Source: Oscillospiraceae bacterium
GTDB taxonomy: Bacteria > Bacillota > Clostridia > Oscillospirales > Oscillospiraceae
Length of the DNA stretch: 37,408 bases
Direction: 5' to 3'
Assembly (NCBI GenBank): GCA_020025425.1
Contig: JAHHSD010000016.1
Location: forward strand, 1 to 37,408
Part shown: positions 30,756-37,361 of the stretch, in pieces
Layout of the letters: each line of letters opens with the position of its first letter
Numbering within the stretch: the first letter of the stretch is position 1
The notes under the pieces: model-generated
What the model was told of the DNA's origin: nothing
Seen by the model: only the letters and a program-made list of their open reading frames with translations
Databases searched by the model: none
Program-made: the position numbers and the translations under genes

Positions 30756-32879
30756 TTAGGCGTTGGTATCAGAGGGTTCCTTGCGGCCAGGCAGCTCAAG
30801 CTGAGTTCTGGGCAGGGGGGTCATGCTCCGCAGACTGATTCCCAGAGTAGAGAAGTTGTGCAGAGCGGCAGAGACAGTGGGGGTGATGAAGCCCAGGAGT
30901 CCCAACGCAATCAGGCTGCCATTGAAGCCAATGACGAAGCGGTAGTTGTTGTGCAGGCGGCGGAGCAGTCCTTGGGCGATCTGCCGCAGCTCAACCAGCT
31001 CCCACAGGTCCTCGGCTGCGATGGTAATGTCGGAAATCTCACGGGCCAGAGCGGCACCGTCACTGATGGCGATGCCCACATCGGCCTCGGAGAGGGCGGG
31101 GGAGTCGTTGATTCCGTCACCAACCATAATCACGGTGTGTCCCTCGGCGCGCAGCTGTGCAATGTAGCTGGCCTTGTCTGCGGGCAGGACGTCGGCGCGG
31201 AAATCGTCCACACCAAGGCGGGCGGCAATGACAGCGGCGGTGCGCTGGCTGTCACCGGTGAGCATAACAGTCTTCTGGATTCCGTGCTTTCGCAGTGCAC
31301 AGAGCACATCGGCGGCCTCGGGCCGAAGCGGGTCGGAGATGCAGATTACCGCAGCCAGCTCACCGCCGATGGCCAGATAGAGGTGGGAGTACTCCAATGG
31401 GAGATGATCGAAGAGATCCTGATCGGCTTCTGCGATAGTACAGCCTTCATCCTCAAAAATGAAGTGGGCACTGCCGATCAGGACGCGCTCGCCATTGACG
31501 GAGCTGGCGATGCCGTGTGCCACCAAATATTCCACCTTGGAGTGGAGCTCCTCGTGGTCCAGTCCACGATATTTGGCTTCATCCACCACGGCGTTGGCGA
31601 GGGAGTGGGGGAAGTGTTCCTCCAGGCAGGCGGCCAGTCGAAGCATTTCCTGCTCATCCCGTCCGCCGAAGGGGATCACCTTGTCCACCCGGGGGCAGGC
31701 GTGGGTGAGCGTACCGGTTTTATCAAAGACAATGGTGTCTGCCTGGGCGACCAGTTCCAGGAACTTTCCGCCCTTGACTGTGATGTGCTGCTTGCCGGCT
31801 TCCCGCATGGCGGAGAGGACGGCCAGGGGCATAGCCAGTTTGAGTGCGCAGGAGAAGTCCACCATCAGGACAGAAAGGGCACGGGTCACATTGCGGGTCA
31901 GGACCAGTCCAAGCAGACTGCCTGCAAAGGTGTAGGGGACCAGCTTATCCGCCAGGTAGGCGGCTTTGCTCTCAGCCTCGGATTTGAGCTGCTGGGAGTC
32001 CTGGATCAGGGAGACGATCTTGTCGTAACGGCTGTTTCCGCTGGTCTGCTTGACCTCCATGATACACTCGCCCTCTTCCACCACTGTGCCGGCGTAGAGG
32101 GTGCCGCCCGGGCGCTTGGCCACAGGAATGGACTCGCCGGTGAGGGAGCTCTGGTTGACCATGACCTCGCCCTCGGAGACGATGCCGTCCAGCGGGACCA
32201 GATTTCCCATGCGCACCACCAGCTGATCGCCGGGGTGTACCTGGGAGATGGGGACCAGTACTTCACTGCCCTCAGTGGTGCGCAGCCATACCCGGTCGAT
32301 ATTCAAGGACATGCAGTGGGCCAGGTCCTCGATGGAGCGTTTCCGGGTCCACTCCTCCAGCAGATCGCCGATCTCCAGCAGGAACATGACCATGCCGGCC
32401 GTGCGGAAATCGCGGCGGAAGGCGGAGATGCCGATGGAAATGGCGTCTAGCAGTTCCACCTTCATGTGACGGTGGAAGATACAGTGCAGACCCCGGCGCA
32501 GGAAGGGGATCATATGCAGACAGACACGTGCGGCACGCAGGGGAGCGGGCAGCAGGGTTATGGATACCGCCTTCCGCAGCACCATGCCCATCAGCTTTTC
32601 CTGAAATTCCCGGTCAAGTTGGCGGCTGCTGTATGTGCTGGACTCCATATTCTCTACCAGAGCCCAGGAAAAACTGCTGATCGCACGGATGACCTGATCC
32701 CGGCTGCCGCTGAAACGGAGGATGACACAGCAGGTCCGCTCGTGTACAGTAACCTCCTTGGCCCAGGGCTGCTGCTGCAGCCAGGCCTCCAAATTGTCAG
32801 CTTGCGTGACACTCATCTGAGCCTGGGCCAGTCGGAGTCGGATCCGGCCGCGGCTCTCGTGTAAAATCGTTGCTTTCAT
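30756..32879 (-). CDS. P1B-type metal-transporting ATPase with atypical FSC motif
   Basis: A membrane pump of 707 residues. The N-terminal domain (about 1-75, ESRGRIRLRL...) is an HMA_2-like fold without CXXC. TGES is at 247-250, the phosphorylated Asp386 in DKTGTLT, GDGIND at 587-592, and HS (425-426) replaces the usual HP dipeptide. In the ion-binding helix the canonical ACPCALGLATP is DFSCALKLAMP (341-351): first Cys and Pro are lost, the second Cys (344) kept and a Lys gained. So it is a metal P-type ATPase outside the classical copper/zinc classes; manganese, zinc or iron export are possible. GGAGG lies 7 nt upstream. It is preceded by a terminator hairpin and a DUF6110-type gene. Confidence 0.92.
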   Translation of the reverse strand: MKATILHESRGRIRLRLAQAQMSVTQADNLEAWLQQQPWAKEVTVHERTCCVILRFSGSRDQVIRAISSFSWALVENMESSTYSSRQLDREFQEKLMGMVLRKAVSITLLPAPLRAARVCLHMIPFLRRGLHCIFHRHMKVELLDAISIGISAFRRDFRTAGMVMFLLEIGDLLEEWTRKRSIEDLAHCMSLNIDRVWLRTTEGSEVLVPISQVHPGDQLVVRMGNLVPLDGIVSEGEVMVNQSSLTGESIPVAKRPGGTLYAGTVVEEGECIMEVKQTSGNSRYDKIVSLIQDSQQLKSEAESKAAYLADKLVPYTFAGSLLGLVLTRNVTRALSVLMVDFSCALKLAMPLAVLSAMREAGKQHITVKGGKFLELVAQADTIVFDKTGTLTHACPRVDKVIPFGGRDEQEMLRLAACLEEHFPHSLANAVVDEAKYRGLDHEELHSKVEYLVAHGIASSVNGERVLIGSAHFIFEDEGCTIAEADQDLFDHLPLEYSHLYLAIGGELAAVICISDPLRPEAADVLCALRKHGIQKTVMLTGDSQRTAAVIAARLGVDDFRADVLPADKASYIAQLRAEGHTVIMVGDGINDSPALSEADVGIAISDGAALAREISDITIAAEDLWELVELRQIAQGLLRRLHNNYRFVIGFNGSLIALGLLGFITPTVSAALHNFSTLGISLRSMTPLPRTQLELPGRKEPSDTNA

Positions 32880-32903
32880 CTGGTTTCCTCCAGTTGCTGA
32901 AAA

Positions 32904-32929
32904 AGGGGAGCCGTGAACACGGCTCCCCT
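32904..32929 (-). terminator. Leaky terminator/attenuator between DUF6110-type and ATPase genes
   Basis: On the minus strand, GGGGAGCCGT-GTTC-ACGGCTCCCC followed by T5. It is a textbook intrinsic terminator, yet the ATPase gene starts only about 25 nt later and no separate promoter is seen, so part of the transcripts must read through. It would make the upstream small proteins more abundant than the pump. Confidence 0.8.
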
Positions 32930-32939
32930 GAAACAGCAG

Positions 32940-33236
32940 TTATTCTTCTGTTTCCTTGGCGGTGTCCGCCTGATCTGCGATGGCCGCAGCCTCTTTCTCG
33001 GCGGCCTCCTTGGCGGCGCGCTCCTCGTTGAGCTCCTTGGCGGAGGCGAGGATATCAGCGGCACCCTCCTGAATGGTAGTTGCTGTCGCCATCGCCTGGT
33101 CCTTGATGCGCAGACCAGCGGCGGTAGCGTGAATATAGACCTTCTGGGCCTCCTTGCTGGCCAGCATCTTCAGGCCAACAGTACCAAAAAGCGTACCAAC
33201 AGCAAACCAACCGGCTCCCTTAGAAAAATCTTTCAT
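32940..33236 (-). CDS. DUF6110-type small membrane protein, PacL-like pump partner
   Basis: A 98-residue protein. An N-terminal hydrophobic segment (about residues 8-25, GWFAVGTLFGTVGLKML) precedes a basic-amphipathic stretch (ASKEAQKVYIHATAAGLRIKDQA) and an Ala/Glu-rich helical tail (about 58-98) ending in acidic residues. This is the plan of the DUF6110 family, found beside P-type ATPases, and parallels PacL (DUF1490) proteins of mycobacteria: one helix, an ALGLRG-like motif, then an Ala/Glu helix. The Asp/His metal-binding tail of PacL1 is missing. AGAGGA lies 8 nt before the ATG. I infer a scaffold or stabiliser for the ATPase. Confidence 0.8.
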   Translation of the reverse strand: MKDFSKGAGWFAVGTLFGTVGLKMLASKEAQKVYIHATAAGLRIKDQAMATATTIQEGAADILASAKELNEERAAKEAAEKEAAAIADQADTAKETEE

Positions 33237-33257
33237 GTTGCTATTCCTCTTTTCCAG

Positions 33258-33338
33258 TTATTTGTGTTTGTAGCCGGTCCACATAGTCATCAGAAGACAA
33301 ATGACCATGCCCCAGGCCCAAAAACGATGATGCTTCAA
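33258..33338 (-). CDS. 26-residue membrane microprotein
   Basis: A short gene with start TTG at 33338, GGAGGG 7 nt upstream (ideal spacing) and stop TAA at 33258. The peptide starts MKHHRFWAWG, has a hydrophobic core of about 17 residues (FWAW...TMWTG) and ends YKHK. Basic, His-bearing ends flank a single membrane helix. It lies 21 nt before the DUF6110-type gene, between it and the AraC-type gene, all on one strand. The ribosome site and layout make it credible despite its size. I recall similar TGYK-ending tiny proteins in Firmicutes but cannot name the family. A small pump subunit, comparable to KdpF, is an inference. Confidence 0.7.
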   Translation of the reverse strand: MKHHRFWAWGMVICLLMTMWTGYKHK

Positions 33339-33431
33339 AGCAGATCCCTCCTTATATCACTTGGGGACAAATCTTTGGATATCTATTTTATCAAATTCGG
33401 GGTGGATTTCCTTGCGGAAAAAGGCAGAAAA

Positions 33432-34331
33432 TCAACGGAAACCGGCGTTTTTCCGATATTGACTGGGTGTGATGCCATATTTCAGCTTGAAGGCCGCGTT
33501 GAATTGACTGGTGCCCTCATAGCTGATCGCTTGAGCAATCTGGAGAATGGACAGCATGCTGTGCTCCAGCAGATCTGCTGCCCGCTCCATGCGGCGGTCC
33601 AGGAGCCAGCTGTGAATGGATTGCCCCCAGTAGGTGCGAAAGCATTTTTTGCAGGAGGTAGGGGAGCGGTGAAAGAGCTGACTCAAATCATTGATGGATA
33701 TTTTTTCTGATAAGTGACCCAGCATGTAGTCCCTCATGTCCTGGGCGGTTTTCGCTATATTATCAGCTGTACCTTCTTGTATTCCCTGTTTGTTGTCTTT
33801 TATGTTGCAGTGGATCTGTGTGAGGTACAGGAGCTCAAAGCTCTTGATGACACAATAGTGGCTGCGGGTTTCGGGAGACAGATCAGAGAGGATCTGAAAC
33901 ATTGAGGTCGTCCACGGCTGTGGATGGATCACATGGACACCGCCCTGTGGCTCTGTCGGTTCTCCGGCTTGTCTGGCGGTGATCGGAGAATCTCCGCATA
34001 GCTGACAAAGATGGAGAAAACTGTCCTGTGCGGCCTGGCGGTCAAGGGTTACACAGATTCCCTCAAAGGGAGGGACTGCTTCTGTGCTGGTGATGTCCGC
34101 GTTGTCTGTGAGCAGAAGAAGTTCTCGTGCCAGTATATGTTCCTGCTGTTTGGCTCTGTTGATCAGTGTCATGGAACCCCGTATGCAGAAGAAAATGGAG
34201 AGCATTCCCTTCTTTGGTTGGATATCCAGAGAATTTGAGGAGGAATTCTCCCTGGAATTGCGGGAGATCTGATGTACGCTGATGGCTGGTATAGGCGGCT
34301 TCGCATTTTCTTGAAAATATTCCGTGAACAT
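33432..34331 (-). CDS. AraC family transcriptional regulator
   Basis: A protein of 299 residues with a C-terminal double helix-turn-helix (about 200-297: INDLSQLFHRSPTSCKKCFR ... SILQIAQAISYEGTSQFNAAFKLKYGITPSQYRKN), the AraC/XylS signature. The N-terminal half is an unassigned sensor domain with several Cys (near KKGMLSIFFCIRG and LHLCQLCGD). The ATG at 34331 is chosen (GAGGGG 9 nt upstream); an ATG at 34352 has no clear ribosome site. It is the first gene of the metal-pump set, so it probably controls it. Base composition is lower in GC than the neighbours. The inducer is unknown. Confidence 0.88.
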   Translation of the reverse strand: MFTEYFQENAKPPIPAISVHQISRNSRENSSSNSLDIQPKKGMLSIFFCIRGSMTLINRAKQQEHILARELLLLTDNADITSTEAVPPFEGICVTLDRQAAQDSFLHLCQLCGDSPITARQAGEPTEPQGGVHVIHPQPWTTSMFQILSDLSPETRSHYCVIKSFELLYLTQIHCNIKDNKQGIQEGTADNIAKTAQDMRDYMLGHLSEKISINDLSQLFHRSPTSCKKCFRTYWGQSIHSWLLDRRMERAADLLEHSMLSILQIAQAISYEGTSQFNAAFKLKYGITPSQYRKNAGFR

Positions 34332-34383
34332 CTTGGTTTTCCCCTCAATCATTATTCAATCCCATGGCAGACCACAAGAAATA

Positions 34384-34401
34384 AGTTAGCTATATCTAAC
34401 T
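34384..34401. promoter_or_regulatory. Operator-like dyad at the AraC-operon start point
   Basis: AGTTAG-N6-CTAACT, a perfect 6-6-6 inverted repeat placed where transcription should start, within tandem CTATATCTAA/CTATATCTTA repeats. It resembles the GTTAG/CTAAC dyads bound by DtxR/IdeR/MntR-family metalloregulators, but also could bind the AraC protein. Confidence 0.55.
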
Positions 34402-34408
34402 ATATCTT

Positions 34409-34437
34409 ATTGTAGCATCATTTTTGCTGTAATTCAA
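34409..34437 (-). promoter_or_regulatory. Sigma-A promoter of the AraC-microprotein-DUF6110-ATPase operon
   Basis: On the minus strand, -35 TTGAAT (34437-34432), 17 nt, -10 TACAAT (34414-34409). The predicted start near 34402 lies at the edge of the dyad at 34384-34401. Confidence 0.75.
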
Positions 34438-34520
34438 CCGCTCTGATGGTCTGTGAGAAAAAAAGATGTGCGTAAAAAACACATGGGTGGGCAGACTAGA
34501 GAAAAAAGGAGGTATGCTGA

Positions 34521-35228
34521 ATGGAAGAAACACCATCCAAAACGGAACAGACGGAAAATCAGGAGAATCAGGCTATCCTGGATTTTGGTTCCTCCTTGAT
34601 CCGAACGGATCGGGGAACCATCTACGTTTTGACCATCGTGGGCCTGATCGAGGGGCATCAGCTTCTGCCGTCCACCAGCAAAAGCACAAAGTATGAGCAT
34701 GTGCTTCCCCTTCTGGCATCTGTGGAGGGCAGCGACCAGATCGACGGTCTGCTGATTCTGCTCAACAATGCGGGGGGAGATGTAGAGGCCGGGCTGGCCA
34801 TTTCCGAGCTGATCGCCTCCATGAAAAAGCCCACCGTATCCCTTGTGCTGGGTGGAAGCCACTCCATCGGTGTTCCGATGGCCGTGGCAGCCAAGCGGTC
34901 CTTTATTGCACCTTCGGCGGCCATGACCATCCACCCTGTGCGGCTGAATGGCTTGGTCATTGGAGTACCTCAGACCTTTTATTACTTTGAGCGAATCCAG
35001 GAACGGATCATCCGATTCATCACAGACAACAGCCGGGTGACCCGGGAGGTACTGACGGCAAAAATGCTGAACACGGGGGAATTGGCCGCAGATGTTGGCA
35101 GCGTGATCTATGGGGAAGAGGCCGTGGAGCTGGGACTGATCGACCAGATCGGAGGTCTTTCCCAGGCCCTGGACTGTTTGTGGGAGATGATCGGTCAGGA
35201 TCAGCCGGGGGAGAAGAAGGAACATTGA
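34521..35228 (+). CDS. tepA: TepA/ClpP-like serine protease family protein
   Basis: A ClpP-fold protein of 235 residues, like B. subtilis TepA/YmfB. The nucleophile is Ser115 in GGSHSIGVPMA and the catalytic His138 in AAMTIHPV; the fold motif LLILLNNAGGDVEAGLA (about 76-92) is the oxyanion-side ClpP signature. The N-terminus is polar with no signal peptide. TepA is reported as a germination-spore or translocation-linked protease; its usual SpoIIIE neighbour is absent here. AGGAGG lies 8 nt before the ATG. It is divergent from the AraC-type gene and ends at a terminator. Confidence 0.88.
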   Translation: MEETPSKTEQTENQENQAILDFGSSLIRTDRGTIYVLTIVGLIEGHQLLPSTSKSTKYEHVLPLLASVEGSDQIDGLLILLNNAGGDVEAGLAISELIASMKKPTVSLVLGGSHSIGVPMAVAAKRSFIAPSAAMTIHPVRLNGLVIGVPQTFYYFERIQERIIRFITDNSRVTREVLTAKMLNTGELAADVGSVIYGEEAVELGLIDQIGGLSQALDCLWEMIGQDQPGEKKEH

Positions 35229-35231
35229 ATC

Positions 35232-35255
35232 AGGGACGCTTCGGCGTCCCTTTTT
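35232..35255 (+). terminator. Intrinsic terminator after tepA
   Basis: An 8-bp stem AGGGACGC / GCGTCCCT with the stable loop TTCG, then TTTTTG. Confidence 0.93.
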
Positions 35256-35331
35256 GCTGGCAGCAGGCAGAAAACTGTGGATAAGCGGTAAAAAATCCGA
35301 TTGGATGAGAAGAAATTAGTGGAAATGAGCC

Positions 35332-35360
35332 TTGTAAAGGTGGAGGAAGGGGCGTATAGT
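35332..35360 (+). promoter_or_regulatory. Promoter of the SulP transporter gene
   Basis: -35 TTGTAA (35332-35337), 17-nt purine-rich spacer, -10 TATAGT (35355-35360). The leader of about 55 nt can form a weak GCCG/CGGC stem. Confidence 0.6.
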
Positions 35361-35420
35361 CATAAACGTGTGTGCCGACAGAAATGAGAATGCCGGCTTT
35401 TGTTGTGAGGAGGAAATAAG

Positions 35421-37049
35421 ATGAAACCATTGAAGCCCCAGCTGCTCCTGTCACTGAAGGATTATTCAGCACAGCAGTTTGGGAAAGACCTGATCGCAGG
35501 TCTGATTGTAGCCATTATCGCGCTTCCCCTGTCCATCGCCCTGGCCCTGGCCTCCGGCGTGTCCCCGGAACAGGGGCTGTACACCGCCATCGTAGGCGGT
35601 TTTGTAATTTCTGCCCTGGGTGGAAGCAAGGTGCAGATCGCCGGTCCCACGGCGGCATTTGCCTCCATTGTGGCAGGGATTGTAGCGAAAAACGGTATGG
35701 ACGGCCTGGCGGTGGCCACGATTCTGGCCGGCCTGATCCTGGTGATCATGGGTGTGCTGCATATGGGCAGCATGATCAAGTTTATCCCATACACCATCAC
35801 CACCGGCTTTACTGCCGGCATCGCCGTGACCATTATCATCGGTCAGATCAAGGATTTTCTGGGACTTACCTTTGAAAAGGCCCCCATCCAGACCATGGAA
35901 AAGCTGGAGCAGGTGATCTCCTGTTTCTCTACGATCAATATGACCGCTTTGATAGTCGGCCTGGCAGCGATGGCCATTCTGATCCTGCTCCCCCTGATTC
36001 TGCCCCGAGTCCCCGCCTCTCTGGTCGCCGTAGTGGTGACAGCAGCGCTGGTCGAGCTGGCCCATCTGCCGGTGAATACCATCGGGGATCTCTATACCAT
36101 CTCCAGCAGCCTGCCGGCCTTCCATGTGCCTGCGATCTCCTTTGGCCTGGTCAACGAGGTCCTGCCCGATGCCTTCACCATTGCGATCCTGGCTGCTGTG
36201 GAATCTCTGCTGGCCTGCGTGGTGGCCGATGAGATGATCGACAGTCAACATAACTCCAACATGGAGCTGGTGGCACAGGGTGTGGGCAATGCGGCCTCTG
36301 CACTGTTTGGCGGAATTCCCGTCACCGGCGCCATTGCCCGTACCGCCGCCAATATAAAAAATGGAGGCCGCTCTCCTGTGGCCGGCATTGTGCACGCCAT
36401 CACGCTGCTGCTGATTCTGGTGCTGCTGATGCCCTATGCGGCCCTGATCCCCATGCCATGTATCGCTGCAATCCTGTTTATGGTGGCCTATAACATGAGC
36501 GGCTGGCGCTCCTTCCTGAATATCCTGAAAAAGTCGCCCAAAAGTGACAGCGCTGTGCTGGTGCTGACCTTTGCACTGACCGTGATTTTTGATCTGGTCA
36601 TCGCCATCGTGGTAGGTCTGACCCTGGCCGCGCTGCTATTCATGGCCCGTATGGCCAACGAAGCCCAGGTGCGTGAGTGGGACTATCTGGACGATGTGGA
36701 GGACCAGGATGGCCGAATGCGGAAGGTACCTGACCATGTCCGTGTTTTCGAGATTGTGGGACCCATGTTCTTCGGTGCAGCGGATAAGATCCCCCACCTG
36801 CAGCCAGATGACCAGTGCCGCGCCCTGATCATCCGGATGCGTGCTGTGCCCGCGCTGGATATCACCGCCCTGAACAGTCTGCGCCGCTTCTGCGATGAGT
36901 GTGTGCGGGACCATATTCAGGTCATTTTCTCCCATGTCAATGAGCAGCCGATGTCGGTTGTGCAGAAGTCCGGTCTGTTTGAGGAGATCGGTGCGGAACA
37001 CTTCCAGCCCAACATTGACGCCGCCCTGGCTCATGCGATGGAGCTGTGA
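35421..37049 (+). CDS. SulP family anion transporter with STAS domain
   Basis: A polytopic membrane protein of 542 residues. A SulP/SLC26 transport domain (about 10-420; opening KDLIAGLIVAIIALPLSIALALASGV, then IAGPTAAFA and the NIKNGGRSPVAGI segment) is followed by a cytoplasmic STAS domain (about 430-540) with the ALDITALNSL loop. SulP proteins carry sulfate, bicarbonate or other anions; bacterial BicA and YchM are relatives. The opening and PTAAFA fit bicarbonate or sulfate, but the substrate cannot be read. The AGGAGG ribosome site and ATG at 35421 are clear. It is a monocistronic unit. Confidence 0.93.
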   Translation: MKPLKPQLLLSLKDYSAQQFGKDLIAGLIVAIIALPLSIALALASGVSPEQGLYTAIVGGFVISALGGSKVQIAGPTAAFASIVAGIVAKNGMDGLAVATILAGLILVIMGVLHMGSMIKFIPYTITTGFTAGIAVTIIIGQIKDFLGLTFEKAPIQTMEKLEQVISCFSTINMTALIVGLAAMAILILLPLILPRVPASLVAVVVTAALVELAHLPVNTIGDLYTISSSLPAFHVPAISFGLVNEVLPDAFTIAILAAVESLLACVVADEMIDSQHNSNMELVAQGVGNAASALFGGIPVTGAIARTAANIKNGGRSPVAGIVHAITLLLILVLLMPYAALIPMPCIAAILFMVAYNMSGWRSFLNILKKSPKSDSAVLVLTFALTVIFDLVIAIVVGLTLAALLFMARMANEAQVREWDYLDDVEDQDGRMRKVPDHVRVFEIVGPMFFGAADKIPHLQPDDQCRALIIRMRAVPALDITALNSLRRFCDECVRDHIQVIFSHVNEQPMSVVQKSGLFEEIGAEHFQPNIDAALAHAMEL

Positions 37050-37072
37050 CTCAAATTACATAAAAGAAAGGC

Positions 37073-37111
37073 ATCTATCAGGGGTGATCCTTCGGGATTA
37101 CCCCTGATTTC
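37073..37111 (+). terminator. Intrinsic terminator after the SulP gene
   Basis: A 14-bp hairpin, ATCAGGGGTGATCC-TTCG-GGATTACCCCTGAT with one G-T pair, followed by TTCTTGCTTT. The 311-base gap to the last gene holds this, a second T-tailed hairpin and a promoter. Confidence 0.88.
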
Positions 37112-37258
37112 TTGCTTTATCCAACAGCAGAAGATGGGGAACAAGCCCTTTTCGTGATCTGCAAGTACACGGATACTGCATAAAAACAGTTAGCAAATCC
37201 AGCAGGCTATGACATAATGATAAAAAGATAAAGCGTTAAGATCATCCGAATATTCTCA

Positions 37259-37289
37259 ACAGAGTTTACTGATGAATGCTCTGTTTTTT
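37259..37289 (+). terminator. Short hairpin with T-run before the final promoter
   Basis: ACAGAG and CTCTGT arms (6 bp, loop of 13) followed by TTTTTTG. It is a weak terminator, possibly the tail of an element with no gene left in this gap. Confidence 0.5.
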
Positions 37290-37294
37290 GGGGA

Positions 37295-37349
37295 TTGACA
37301 AATATGCTTGGCAAGATTATAGTACAGATACGCCAAGCATACTTGTCAA
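37295..37349 (+). promoter_or_regulatory. Promoter framed by an 18-bp inverted repeat
   Basis: TTGACA (37295-37300), 17 nt, TATAGT (37318-37323). The left arm of the repeat, 37295-37312, begins with the -35; the right arm, 37332-37349, ends at the ribosome site AAGGAGG. The arms pair at 17 of 18 positions with a 19-nt centre containing the -10. A repressor dimer or tetramer could loop across, or the RNA could hide the ribosome site. Confidence 0.75.
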
Positions 37350-37361
37350 GGAGGTAATATG

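Noticed and set aside
30858..32450. Long plus-strand frame opposite the P-type ATPase
   Set aside because: It is the antisense shadow of a clearly conserved ATPase and shows no domain.
34434..34520. ATGTG-N9-CACAT inverted repeat upstream of tepA as an operator
   Set aside because: The arms are short, no convincing promoter surrounds it, and it is easily expected by chance.
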